Below, piece by piece: positions 35,131 to 47,596 of a DNA stretch of 64,000 nt (position 1 is the first letter of the stretch; each line of letters starts with the position of its first letter). Source of the DNA: Lonicera japonica (Eukaryota; Streptophyta; Magnoliopsida; Dipsacales; Caprifoliaceae); assembly GCA_021464415.1 (NCBI GenBank), contig CM038468.1, forward strand, positions 40,722,969 through 40,786,968. Direction: 5' to 3'. The position numbers were made by a program, and so were the translations under genes. The notes under the pieces are model-generated. The model made no database searches. It was not told the DNA's origin and saw nothing but the letters and a program-made list of their open reading frames with translations.

Positions 35131-35537
35131 TAAGATATTAATGTGTTAAAAAATAGATACCAAAATGTAATTATAACAAAACTTTCGGCACCAAAGTTGA
35201 AATCTCCCAAAAAAACAAGAAGGGACAAGAGGTAATGGTATTGTGTGATTGATGGAGCCGGCAAAAACTTTGTTGTAGTTTCAAAAGCATTGGATTGGAC
35301 TGGTGAATTCATTCATACTCCGGGACTGGAGCCGCCGACAAATTAATGACAGGTGGAACGTACGGCAGCGAGTAATCTAATCTTACTTACATCACTCATC
35401 ATCGTTATCTACGTAATTTTCTGTACCTTAACGCAGTCGGTGGCACAATAAACGTTCATTCTGTTCACGCACCTCCACCCACCGTGGCCTTCACATCCAT
35501 TTCTATTTTCCCACGGATTTAGAAGTTTTAACATTAA

Positions 35538-35862
35538 GGCCTCGATTAGTTCATAAAAAAAAAATTAATTTTTTTATTTCTTTTAGAGGTAAGAAAATAA
35601 ATTTTTTGTCTAGTTTTTATTTTTTTATTTGGTAAAACATGAAAACTATTTAGGTAGAAGTATTATTATCTAAAATTTTTGTAATAAATACTAAAAAATT
35701 ATAAGAAAAAATTGATCCTGTAAGTTTTGAGAAGAATAATTTTAACTCATATTTTTTCCTCTACCAGGAAAGTGTTTCTGAAATTTATATTTGTCAAACA
35801 AAAAAAAGAAAAGAAAAGACTTTCATTTCTTGAGTTCTCAAATCTGCGAATCAAATGAAACC
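35538..35862. mobile_element. Tourist-like MITE, family A copy 3 (old)
   Basis: It has the same length and order as the other family A copies but is heavily changed, mostly to A/T: ends GGCCTCGATTAGTTCA and TGCGAATCAAATGAAACC, interior AAAGTGTTTCTGAAATTT. The flanking TTAA occurs on both sides. It is the oldest of the three. Confidence 0.65.
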
Positions 35863-37552
35863 TTAAAACAAATTAAATTAGTATCGTATATTTAGCCATC
35901 AAATTTACAAATTTAGTCGTATGATTTTAGTAAAGCTTACACTCAAAATTTTTTAAATGAGTAACTATGTTTGTTTAATTCATTTTGAGTAAGTCATAAT
36001 TGTTTAATTCGTTCATTTAATTTGTTATGAGTAAGTCATACTCGTTTAATCCATTCCAAGCATGCTCATTTAGTAATTTGGTTGGTTTACTTTCAAAAAA
36101 AAAAAAAGTAATTTGGTTGGTTTCAAACGGATCACATTCATTCATTTTGTGTCAATGTGTCACACAAGTAAATCTTGCCCATATGAATAAAATTTAGCTA
36201 TATAATAATTTGTGCACTAAGAAGCATGCATTTTGCACAGTCGTATCACAAATTTACTGGTTGTGAATGTTCTAAGCGTTAATCTTTCTTTCAAAAAATT
36301 TAAGTTTACACCCCACATTTTAGCCTTAAGTTAACTTTGCACCCTGTTGTCCCATTTGCTGCCTTCTATTAATGCGAGATTTGTTGGACCATTTTGCCCG
36401 ACGACTAATGGATGACATTGAATCTTTGATATTGCAATATTTCACGCAATAGAAAATGGGAGGAGTGTGGAAACTAATAAATTTCTACAATTTTTAATTT
36501 CTAACTTTATTTTAAATTTAATGAATATAATATTCCTCAATAGGTTGTTTTTTAGGTATATGGGTGATTTTATTTCTATTCACCATATCTTGCAGTTAAT
36601 CTACGCTATTAAATTAATCCGCATTACCTATTAAGTTAATCCACGAATGTGGATGGACAGACAAAAAATATTATTAATTTAATTTCATAAATATTATTTT
36701 GAATAATAATTTAATACCTAAATATCTACTAAATTAATAAGTACAACTATTTTAAAATTTAAAATTACAACATTATTAAACAACAAGTAAATCGTAATTA
36801 ACTGGAAATAAAATATCAAAAACAAAAATTAAACCCTTTTATAAATATTATTTTCAATAACTAATAGGAAATTCCATTATGTTGCTATTCACAAATATCT
36901 CTGTCGGCAACAATACTTTGGAAACACCAAAAATCACTACTGGATTTTCATCAAAAACTGTCCTAGTCACTATCTCATGTACAATCCTTAAATAAATTGC
37001 CACCGAGCCATAAACCCTTAATATGTTCAACGTATAGCTTCTGGCACCCATGTCCTTAATTGCTATAATTGGTTGAACCGGGTTAACTACACTATTATCT
37101 TATGTATAATAATATATTTACAATTCAATTTCTTTTCATAAGTATATAAGGATGTAATTTTCTTTATTTTGAATCATGCCCTATAATTTTGTGGTGTGAA
37201 AATTTAATAATATATCCCCTCGATCTTATTTGGGGAGTATACTTGTTGTAATTGAATGACATATATATATATATATATATTTTTGTAACTTCTATGCGAT
37301 TGCACCCTGTAGATGCAAAGTCCTTTTACATACTATTGATAATTTAATTTGTGTACATCTGTTAGTACTTGTGTATAGTCAAAGCCCTGTGTAAACTATA
37401 GATTAATTGTGGATTATTTCAATTAAAGTGCGGGGGACTAATAAATAACCCTAAGTAGGTGTAACTAATTATGTTAATTTTGTTGGTAATGACTGGCCGG
37501 GAATATAATTAATGGTGATAAATATATGCCGGATGGACCATTAACCAATAGG

Positions 37553-37586
<34 letters not shown>

Positions 37587-37595
37587 GTATGTATG
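37553..37595 (+). repeat. AT then GTAT microsatellite
   Basis: About eleven AT units followed by five to six GTAT units. Confidence 0.85.
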
Positions 37596-38480
37596 CTCTA
37601 TAAAGCCTCCCTTCTAATTTAGGGTTTGTAATTTTCTTTGAAAAAATACATATTGGTATTTTCAAATCAATCAATATACGCGCATCTGTAAACCCAAATC
37701 CTAAACCGTTTGAATTTTTTGAAAGGTTAATATGAAAGAAATTAAAAAGGAATTATATTTGGATTAGGAATCTTAATTAAAATGGAATTTAAATTTACAC
37801 AATTATAAATTAATTTTAATTTGTGGATATACTTTTTTTTTTGACAAGAATTGGTGGATGTACTTATCAATATTGAAACGGGTAATGTTGTGAAACTTTA
37901 TACAAAATTTTCATAATTTAAGGGTGGATTTACTGCAAGATATGGTAAATAGAAACAAAATCACTCATATGTAATTCCTACAAATGTTTGAATGCAATAC
38001 AAATATTTAAATGTATAGACCAATACCTATATGCCATGATAATATTAGATTGTTAGATCAAAATATAAACATCTTAATCTAAAGTTGATAACATAAAGTA
38101 TAAAGAGTCCAATATTTTCATAAAATAATTTTGATTTATTAATAATAAATACTTGTTTAGTTAGATCCCTTTATCTCACATATATATATATATATATATC
38201 TAAATATATGTTAATGCATTTAAACTCCTATAAGAATCACAAATATACCTAAAAATCAACCTTTCAAGGAATATTCTAATCATTAAATTGAAAATAAAGT
38301 TAGAAATTAAAAGGATAATGATATTAGTAATACACAAAAGTATTAGAGCACTTAAAAATCATCTTTAATAACACTTTTTATGGATCTTTTGAGACAATTT
38401 TTTGTCATTAAAAATAATTTTAGAATAGTAGAATATTTTGTGTAGAGTACTGATATTATTACCCAATTAAAAATTGGTGA

Positions 38481-38498
38481 GGGGGGGGGGGGGGGGGG
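38481..38498 (+). repeat. Poly-G run of 18
   Basis: Eighteen consecutive G in AT-rich DNA, the second long G run on this strand after 13335-13354. Confidence 0.8.
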
Positions 38499-41400
38499 AA
38501 GTGTTACAAGTTTTTAACATTCCTCCCATTGTTTATTGTGTGCAGTATTGCACTATTTGAGTTTTTAAACTATAATTTACTCGCATATATATTTTTTATT
38601 TTTTAATTTAAGCATACTCCCTCGCAATATTCATTCACCCTTTAGTTGCGAGGAAAAATGATCTTAAAAATCTTTCAATAGTGGAAGCTAACATGAAAAT
38701 GAGACAGGAGGGTGTAAAGTCAAAAATTTTAGAAAGTGGAGTATGGAGTCAAATTAGAGACCAAAACCTATCCGCTATTTCTCTTCAAACCACCCGATTT
38801 ATACAATAAATAAATATATGAAATTATGAACTGTTTAACTACAAAAACAAAAACAAAAGTGTTGGACCAAATAAATAATAATTTTATCGGGTGAAAAAAA
38901 TTGTATGCAAACACAAACAGACATTTTCAAGGAAACGAGATGTCCATCTTCCTTTCTATTCTACAAACATGGGGAAAAAGAGTTTTCAACTACTTCTATC
39001 GAGGAGAAAGAGAGTCTTCAACTACTGCTATCGAACCATTGCCAATCACCTTCTTACAAAAACAATGAATACGCGCGAGAACAAGCATGCATGATTTATT
39101 TTGTTGTACAGTACTCGTATTGCTAAAATAATTATGTATTTATCTAAAATATAGTAGTGTTTTAAAAATTTGTACTATATATATTTTTAATGTTATATTA
39201 CTTTGGCAAAACTAACATCCATTTTAAGACGTTAAAACATAAGTAATGATATTAGTATTTTAAAATTATTTTTAATATATACTAAAACTTTATGAAAATG
39301 GAGTTCATTTTGACAAGACATGTATACATGTCAATTTCTTATGAACTCTACATTTATATACTTATCTTTTATCTATCTATCTATCTATCTATTACTACTA
39401 AAGTAAAATGGTCATTTTGTAAGCCGTTGAATGCCAAATGTCTTTATATTTAATATTTTTTTAATAAATAACTTATTACTTTTTTGTGTTAAATGAACGT
39501 TTTTCAAGTGGCTTTTTACATTTTGTTCCAGATTATCATCACCACAGATTCTCATATTAAATTAAACCTCTTCAACTTCTAGATAAGTTTAATGGTATAA
39601 TTTTATAAAGGAGAATTGATGTTTACTTCTCCATGCTTATTCTACATCCGTCATTTACCAGGTACTTCTCTTTTCTTTCTTTGTATTTCTATTTTTACTT
39701 TGCTCAGGTTGATCATGGGAAATTATTATATATTTCAGCGGTTGTTAAAGTTAAACAATATAAGTTTCCACCATTATTATTCTATTCATCTAACTAAAAT
39801 TTGTAAATAACTAATTATGTTTTGTGCATAATTTGAATGGGAGTGAAAAGTTGGCCTATCATTTGATTATTGAGAAAGGATAACTGCTTTTGATTACTTC
39901 CTTTCAAAATTTCGCATTTTCATAGCATTTGCATTATCTTCAAAATACTTTATGGTAGTCTTTATGATATCTTTTGTAGTATCATTATTGCAATCCATTT
40001 GAAAAACTTGCATCTTTATTTCCCAAACAAATAGATAAAAAAGGAAATAGTTCATCAACTGTCAAAACCTTATAAAAATTTAAACCTAATAAAAGTTATA
40101 GTATCCTTAAAAAACAGTATGTTATACCACATGTGCATTCATTCTCAACCCGTCACATACAATTTAAACACCATATCTCAGATATGTGCAATACTTTTGA
40201 TTGGTTTCAGTGAGCTAGTAATTATAGAGCAATACACTGAAATAAGAAGGAAAAAAGAGAAGAATGAAAATGATTAATTTGACTACCTAAAATAGAATTA
40301 TTGGACCACAATGAGATTTGTATAACCTTTCTGCTTTTATCACGTTTACTACTTTTTTTGTAAATTATGGCATAGCAGCCTTCATTTCAGAGACAAAAGA
40401 ATTAGATTGAATTTTTATAAAAACGTCACATCAATAAACTCTAAATATTACAAATGCTATTAAGTTTGAGATTTTATTAGTTTTTCAATTGTGATTCTTA
40501 TTATCATGAAAAATGTCATATTTTCATACCATTTATTTTTTCATTAAACCAAATATAAGTTTATTCAATTCACTCATACATCACACGGGTAGAACTGTAG
40601 TTTTAATATTAATCTTTTGTAATTTTATTTTTATTTTTTACTAAACATAATTTAAAATGCTAATATCATTAGCTTAATAAAACATTTCATGTGATGTTAA
40701 TGGTCAACAATGAATCATTAATTTTAAGTGTAAAATAGTATGGTACCATGAATCTAGCAGAGGGCACATGGAAGCTCTCATCCGCATAGAGATCAATTAA
40801 TGCATCAATAATTCTCCAAAATATATATTATTAAGTCAAAACTTTCTAGAAATAAAATAATAATAAATGAACAAGAGTTATGCTAAAGCTACGGGAGGTC
40901 AGCTTTTGAAGCTAACTAATCGATCAGATTCCTAGAGAGTAGAGAGAGAAATAAGTCAAGTAAAGATCTAGCCGTTAATAATATTCAAACAAACAAACAA
41001 AAACCTGAAGGTCCAAAACCCTAACCCACACCAGGTTTCTCAAATTCCAAGACACACACATCCATACGCAAACTTCCATTTCTTTGATGCAACAAATCCA
41101 AAGAGAAAGATCCAAATGAGTGATCCATCATGCAGTCACGTGCCAACTGATCATTAACTCCATTAAATTTTCTTTTTCTGACACTAAAAAGTATCTTTAT
41201 ATATAATTTACATCTTTCTCATAAAATAAAAAAACTGATGTTATATATATTCGTAATTTATAACTAACTCACCGTAAAATTATTTAGTGTAATAGTTATA
41301 AAATTAGAAATTTGTTATCTAATTACATGAAATATAAATTGATACAAAGTTGCCGACTTGAAGATTTATGTTCGATAATAATTTATTGAGTTAAAAATAA

Positions 41401-42084
41401 AAATTTAAATAAAAGTTATTGTATAAGTCAAGTCGATGGAGCATTATTAAATTGAATGCCCAAGTTCAACAATGAACTACCGACTTGGTGCTTAAAATTT
41501 TGGTGCCCTTTGTGGTGATCTTAATAATTAATAATATAAAATATGAACAGTGTTATTACACATTCATATCTTTTAAAAACACTCTCTTGTCACAAATATC
41601 TTCAAAGGTAAATTTTTAATCAATAACACCCCTTAACACTCGCTTAATAAGATGTGAGTACATATACACAAACTCGCCTCACTTAGGGAGAGTTTGTTTG
41701 TAATAACTCGCTTAACATAAGACAATGGATTACTAGAATGTTTTTCAAATAAGGCCCGCCTAATGAGAGGTAAGTACACTTACATAAAGTTGGCTTACAT
41801 GAAAAAGTGTGTTGTTAAGTACCCACCTAACATCAAGTAATGGAATGTGGTGTTTGTAATAAATAAGGTTGTCTTAAAATGTATTTGGTGTCTAGGATAA
41901 ATTTAGGAGTGTAAATAATACCACCTTAAAATATAGTGTTGAAGCTACTATAGTGTCTTGGTTACAAATAAGGGATATATATAACATTACCCAATAAAAA
42001 TCATTTTCTTTCATGTATATATATAAGATTTTAAAAGGATTATTTTTTTAACCCCACAAATTATTTAGTTTTACTCCTATTTTT

Positions 42085-42214
42085 ATTCGGTCTTTAAAAA
42101 TCGAGTAAAGTGTTTGTTAATTAATTCTTAAAAATAAAGTATAAGCCTATATACTTGGTATTTAGGGATCGAGAAAAGCAATATAAGCTTATACTTAGTT
42201 TTCAATAATCGAAA
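42085..42214. repeat. Hairpin array 3 (degenerate)
   Basis: Worn hairpins of 22 bases start at 42085 (ATTCGGTC...ATCGAGT), 42119, 42153 (ACTTGGTA...GATCGAGA) and 42193 (ACTTAGTT...AATCGAAA), at spacings of 34, 34 and 40. Sequence and pitch match arrays 1 and 2. Terminal repeats of the host element were not resolved. Confidence 0.6.
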
Positions 42215-42980
42215 AATAAACACTTTACACAATTTTCAAGAACAAAATGAAAAATAAAAGTGAAACTAACTTTTATTTTTAAAGTAGTGTCAAATTTAAA
42301 AGTTGATAAAGGAAATAACTTTCTTTATACCCTACCATTTATATAATAAGAGACAATATTTATATAACAAGGGATAATAATCTTAAAAAATGTACAGAAT
42401 GATAAAAGATTATATAATTAAAATTTAAAAATATCTTTTAAATAATTGAAAGTGCATGATGATATGTAACACAGATTACAACCTAATTCGATACGTTGAA
42501 TTTCTAGTTTCCTTTTCCTTCCTCCATGACCAGTTTCCTTCCTCTTTCCATGATCGAATACTTAATTTATCTCATCTACCTATCAAAATGTCTAGATGTG
42601 AATATTTATTCCATAATTTTATATCTATTCAATATTTATTCCAACACCACAACAAAAAAATAAAAAAAAAAATCCAAAGCTTGATCAATCTAAATGTGAA
42701 TTTTAAAATCTTATGCCTGAACAATTAATTCCAAGAAAAAAAAAATAGAATTATTAGTTCAAGGAAAACACTACCTCAAATTCAACACAACGGATTCACA
42801 TGATTAAAAAAAACTCAAATCCAACTTTCCAAAAAATAAAAAAGAGTTAAAACACTTTTTAACCATTACTGGTAGTGCCAATATTGCCATAATTAAGAGA
42901 TCCACATGATAAATATCATATATTAACTTAAAAACAAATTAAACACCAATTAGCTAAACCTGTCCATAATTAATTAAATC

Positions 42981-43916
42981 TCAGATCTCACTACTTTTAC
43001 TCATAGAGTTCTTACAGTGAGCAATCGCCCCTTGAATCGCACTCTGCAACTCCTCCATCGACGAAGACGATGACGTGGCAATCATATCCCCACACCTCAC
43101 CGGCGCATGGACGCCGCCGTTCCTGGATAGTATCCCGGAATGACTCGGCGATGACCTCATCGACGACGGACAGCTAGACACGCAGCTCCGCCTCCTCATT
43201 GGATACCTCAAATTACCCGAAAACGAGTACGAGATACCGCCGGTGACGCTCTCCTTTTTCCCTTCGCCGGTTGCCGTCGTTAGTGCCGTCGACGCTTCCA
43301 TTTTCTGCTGTTGTTGTTGCTGCTGTTTTTGCGATAGCTTTTCGTATAACGGCTTGACTTTCTTTAGGTACTTGCAGATCACGTCTTTTGCCGTCGTGCT
43401 GATACGTTTTACCGAGGATCCAGACGCGGGTGCTGATACGGACACGGGATCGGATTCTGGAACGCGTGTCTTCTGTTTGAAGACGGAGGAGAATCTGGAG
43501 AGGGAGAAGTATTTGGATTTCTTGTGGTTGAGGGTGGAGTGAATGGATTGGGGTGGGCGGAGGGGGGCGGTGAGGTCGTCAGGGGTGGCGGAGGAGGGAC
43601 GGGAGGAATCGCAGTCGGTGGAAGAGGAGGAGGAGGGGCGGGAGGAGGTGGTTGTTGTGGTGGTAGAGGAGGAGGAGGTGGAGGAGGAAGAGAGAAGGAG
43701 GGTGCGGACCATGGAGAGGCGAGGGGAGAGGTGGAGGGGGAGGAGTTGGCCTTTGTAGAAGAGGTCATCGGCGGCGGAGGAGGCGGAGGAGGATTTGAGA
43801 GGGGAGAGGGAGACGGTGAATTCGAAGTCGGAGGAGGAGGAGGAGTGGGTGGGGGAAGATGGGAGAGTGTGGGATTTTTTTGTTGTAGTTGTCTTCATTG
43901 TTGTTCGATTCCCCAT
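42981..43916 (-). CDS. MAKR1: Membrane-associated kinase regulator, MAKR1/BKI1 type, 311 aa
   Basis: Intronless, with its ATG at 43916. Family marks in order: DFEF (30-33); AADDLFYKGQLLPLHLSPRL (49-68); a basic patch KKSKYFSLSRFSSVFKQK (132-149); a second basic segment KDVICKYLKKVKPLYEKLSQ (177-196) of the kind that binds acidic membrane lipids; seven Gln (198-204); GNLRYPMRRRSCVSSCPSSM (234-253), a likely 14-3-3 and phosphorylation site; and a C-terminal SSSMEELQSAIQGAIAHCKN (284-303), equivalent to the BRI1-interacting motif of BKI1. In Arabidopsis these proteins sit on the inner face of the plasma membrane and restrain receptor kinases such as BRI1 until phosphorylated. The overall layout fits MAKR1 slightly better than BKI1, but the assignment between them is inference. 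Long Ser/Thr runs make both strands look open; the antisense frames are shadows. Confidence 0.85.
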   Translation of the reverse strand: MGNRTTMKTTTTKKSHTLPSSPTHSSSSSDFEFTVSLSPLKSSSASSAADDLFYKGQLLPLHLSPRLSMVRTLLLSSSSTSSSSTTTTTTSSRPSSSSSTDCDSSRPSSATPDDLTAPLRPPQSIHSTLNHKKSKYFSLSRFSSVFKQKTRVPESDPVSVSAPASGSSVKRISTTAKDVICKYLKKVKPLYEKLSQKQQQQQQQKMEASTALTTATGEGKKESVTGGISYSFSGNLRYPMRRRSCVSSCPSSMRSSPSHSGILSRNGGVHAPVRCGDMIATSSSSSMEELQSAIQGAIAHCKNSMSKSSEI

Positions 43917-44067
43917 TTTTTTTTTGTTGGTTTATTGTAAGCGTTAATTGATATTAACTACATTTGCAGATGGATGGATTAATGGAGATTTTAGAGAGAG
44001 AGAGAGAGAGAGAGTTTGAAGATTGAGAAGAGAGATTATTTAAACTGGCTTTGGGTTGTTATAGTGG

Positions 44068-44076
44068 ATATATATG
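44068..44076 (-). promoter_or_regulatory. Possible TATA box of the MAKR1-type gene
   Basis: On the minus strand CATATATATC lies about 155 bases upstream of the ATG. The leader between them contains a CT-dinucleotide tract (GA on plus, 43995-44014), a common plant leader feature. Confidence 0.35.
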
Positions 44077-44099
44077 AATTTTTAGAGAGAGAAGTAGAG

Positions 44100-45597
44100 A
44101 TAAAAATGAGGAGGTAATTCACGAATCTAGCATTCCCTACCTTTTTATTTTTATTTTTATCACGTATCATAAAATATTTAAAAACATTTTATTTATTTAT
44201 TCACTCAATAATAAATAAGGAAGAATATATTATTCATTTAATAATAAATGAGTAAAATTTTAAAAATGTTTTACTCGTTTATCATCACACAAATAACATA
44301 TACTTATTCGTTCGTCACCAAATAAATAAAAAATAAAATATTATTAAATATTTTTTAAATTGTAAACTGTGATTACTTTTTTTTTAACGTATTAAAATTT
44401 ATTTATTATTTATGTCATGATTAAAATATTTATAAGATATTATTTATGATACAACCTTAAAGTATACATGATATAAGACTCAAAATTATGATAATTCATG
44501 AAGTACTAACGGCTCACGATAGCTTCCTACTCGACAAGCTCTTAAAATTATGACGTGTTTTGCTTACTTACATAGTATTTATTGACGTCACCGGCAGCTT
44601 ATATTTTGCATATATATATATATTTTGTTGCCGATGCTCTTAAAAGTTTCAGATCAAAAAAATTAATCCTGAAATATTTTTACTGTTGCCTGCCACTTAC
44701 ATTCTTGCTTTGCATTCATACCTAATTTCACTCGACAAACTGGTCATTTAAAACATAAGGCAACAAGTGATTATCATGTACAATATTATTAATTTTTTGA
44801 GCTTATTAAAATTAAAGAGGTGTTCTTAAATGTATTTATAAAATTAATATTCTCACTCTAGTGTAAAAATACTTTTTTCTTACCGAATTAAATCTTTAAA
44901 AAATTTTGCACTTCACTCCAGTGGGGTGAGTTTACTGAAACAATATAGAGACATAAAATATCATCGCTAAAAGTAAAAACATTAAATAATATTAAAATTT
45001 TCATTAAGATAAAACATAATAATAAATTTTACATCGTTCTTAATAAATTTTATTAAATTTTTTTATCTAAATAATACCTCCAAGATACAAAATATTAATT
45101 GTCATAAATAAGTTTTAGTAATTATATGATATTTTATATAATCTTTTCTTAAATGGTTATTATTCATATTTCAAATTTATTTACAAATTTTATTTTTTTC
45201 TTTATCAAATAAATAAATATAATACTTAATTCACTACTTCAAAAATATTAAAAGATCAATTGTTGTTTGTAAATATATGTTATCTTTTGTGAAAAGGTAA
45301 AAAATGAATTGGAAAAAATAACATAGTTTTCATAAAAATAAATCATTTATTAACATATTTTCGATTTCAATGATATTTAATTTTTCGGAGATTCCTTACA
45401 AAATATTAAAATGATAAAGATTTTCTCACCAAACTATTTCATTTTTCAATATTTTTTTACGATTAATTTTAAGAAATTAAATATTGAAACAACAAAAACA
45501 CAACATACAATACATATTTTTTTTATATATATATTTATGACATATTAGACACACGTTAACACTGCCTTTCTTTAACTTTAACATTAGATGACTTAAC
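44100..45597. other. AT-rich spacer upstream of the MAKR1-type gene
   Basis: No coding frame, RNA gene or bounded transposon was recognised. Confidence 0.45.
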
Positions 45598-45602
45598 AAG
45601 AG

Positions 45603-45762
45603 TGTAACGAAGTATGATACTGCTTTGAGTAGCGATCCGAAGCCAGTGAGCCCCTTCGTACTTAATTAGTGACTATTTCTTAATATGGGTAAAGATCCCA
45701 TCTTCCGATTGAAGCTAAATTCCTCTTCCCAAGGAAATACTCCTCGCTCGCAGGGCGTCACA
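45603..45762 (-). mobile_element. Cassandra solo LTR lacking the 5S promoter
   Basis: Read on the minus strand it begins TGTGACGCCCTG, passes through GGAGTAT...CACTAATTAAGTACGA and GGCTCACTGGCTTCGGATC, and ends CTTCGTTACA. This is the order of the Cassandra LTRs at 26142-26976. The 5-bp duplication AAGAG is perfect (45598-45602 and 45763-45767). At 160 bp it is less than half the length of the intact LTR: right after CGGATC the sequence jumps to GCTACTCAAAGC, so nearly all of the 5S-like region (boxes A and C) is missing, and only one copy of the 39-bp repeat is present. Confidence 0.8.
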
Positions 45763-45767
45763 AAGAG

Positions 45768-47596
45768 TTTTATTGAACTTTGCTTGCATGCATGCTCAAA
45801 TAAAAAGATTGAACAAATTAAGAAAAACATCATTGAAAATATTATTGTGCCGGTGCAAATAAAAGTAAAAATAAAAGTCTAGTAATCTATATAAAATTAT
45901 GAGAATACTTATTATAAGCATACATTTATGAGATGTATGAATTAAGTGAAAATAATAGATGTTTATTTGTTGGAAAGAATGTAATTTTTTAATTAATTTT
46001 TAATTTTTAAACTTTAAATGGGTGAGAAAATAAATTAGTGGCCATTTTTTTAAAGTATAGAAAGCGGGATAAGAAGAAAGAGTTTTACGCTAGTTTTTTA
46101 AGTTAAGATTAACGTAACTTTAATTTTTAATGGGGTGAGAAAGACAAATTATATGGGTGCATTTTAAGAACATTCAAATTAAAAGGAGAACGTCCGGACT
46201 GTAATAAAATTTTAAAAAAGGTGAACTTTCTGCCACTCTATCACAATAAATCTATAATTAAGATTCTCGAAAAATCATGTTCTTATCTCCATATTCCAAG
46301 ATCGAACACTGGGTGTTCCGGTGCTTCTTTTGTATAAACAAAATTGAAATAAAGAAAATTATTAACCTAAGATGCAAAATAGCATTTACTGCACAGGTTA
46401 ATACTGCTGTATAGTGCATATATATATAGTTTGGTGTCACATTCTGTAAACGTGAAGGTGGGGGCCGGACCACGGTAGAGACAGATAATAATGACCCCTT
46501 CGTCAAATTTTCCATGTTCGATCATCTTCCTAGCATTTTCCACATTTTTTGATCTACAAGTGACTTCTAGTCTTGGAGTTGGCTATTTTTCATCATCTAC
46601 CTCTAATTTCTCTTGATGTAATTTATTTTGATGGCTAAATGGATAGATATTTTATAAAACTTGGTGAAAATGATTTTTATATATAATAAATAGTTTATCT
46701 ATACAAAACTTTTACAAAAAAAATTATACTAAAACATGAGGACAAATTCGTTTAGTTTGTTGAGAAAAAATAGAAGAACAAGAGTAATGTAGAAGAGCCA
46801 AGTTCATAGATTTGGGTGATTTGAAGAGAGGGAGGGGACAAATGTGGGCTCGAACATGATCCCTCTGTGTGATTATTTAGACTTTTTGTAATTATTTGAA
46901 CTTAAGTTCAAATCTTTCCATTTTTTCAATTAAATATTGTAAATTGTAGGGTAACTAAATAAGTTGCAATGTTTCTCAAAAACAATGCAAATGCGTTAGT
47001 TAATGAACGATTGAGAGCATTTTTTTAGGGTTTTCTATTAGGTGACTTCACACCACATTAGATGAATGATTATTTTTCGTTAAGAGATTTGAGTTTTCCA
47101 CTAATCACAATATGAAGCATTCGCCACAACATGTACCACGCACTAGATCATCTTGTGGTTATTAAGAGCATTGTATTATGATAACATTGTTAATATATAT
47201 TTGGTTTGCAACTTATTTTTTTTATTATTAAAATAATCCCTTCATTTTCCGCAATTATATTTTTATGCGGTATTACGTTTCTCTCCTAATCTTTTCCCTT
47301 TTAATAGAAAAAACTCAAGTAAGAGGAAAAAAAATACTACTCAGCCATAACTTTAAATCCAAAAATCAAAAATAATATAAAAATATATATTTGCCTACTC
47401 ATCAAGATCTATAAAATAAGATCCATTGGAGAAATTTCTTATGCATATTGGTTGAAAAAAAGTCAAATAAAACCAAATTCACTTTTCAACATAAAAACTC
47501 TAACTCAAAACATTCAACCAAACACCAAATTTTTAAAAACTTATCTAAAAAATTTGTCTAGAAACATTAACCAAACACAACCTATATATCTAAAAG
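45768..47596. other. Intergenic DNA
   Basis: AT-rich with no supported gene. The 85-codon minus-strand frame at 46258-46515 shows no domain and is not called. Confidence 0.45.

Larger units (their letters stand above)
35867..42084. other. Long AT-rich intergenic stretch
   Basis: No gene was found in 6.2 kb. It contains AT/ATGT microsatellites (37261-37280, 37553-37595, 38177-38200), an ATCT run (39371-39393), an 18-base G run (38481-38498), a direct repeat GTAATTTGGTTGGTTT (36074 and 36107) and a possible worn Stowaway at 38611-38745 (starts ATACTCCCTC, ends GGAGTATG). Frames at 38891-39126 and 39616-39810 show no recognisable domain. Confidence 0.45.

Noticed and set aside
43243..43940. Gly-, Glu- and Val-rich plus-strand frames of 71-138 codons
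   Set aside because: They are antisense shadows of the Ser/Thr/Pro-rich MAKR1-type gene; low complexity, no domain.
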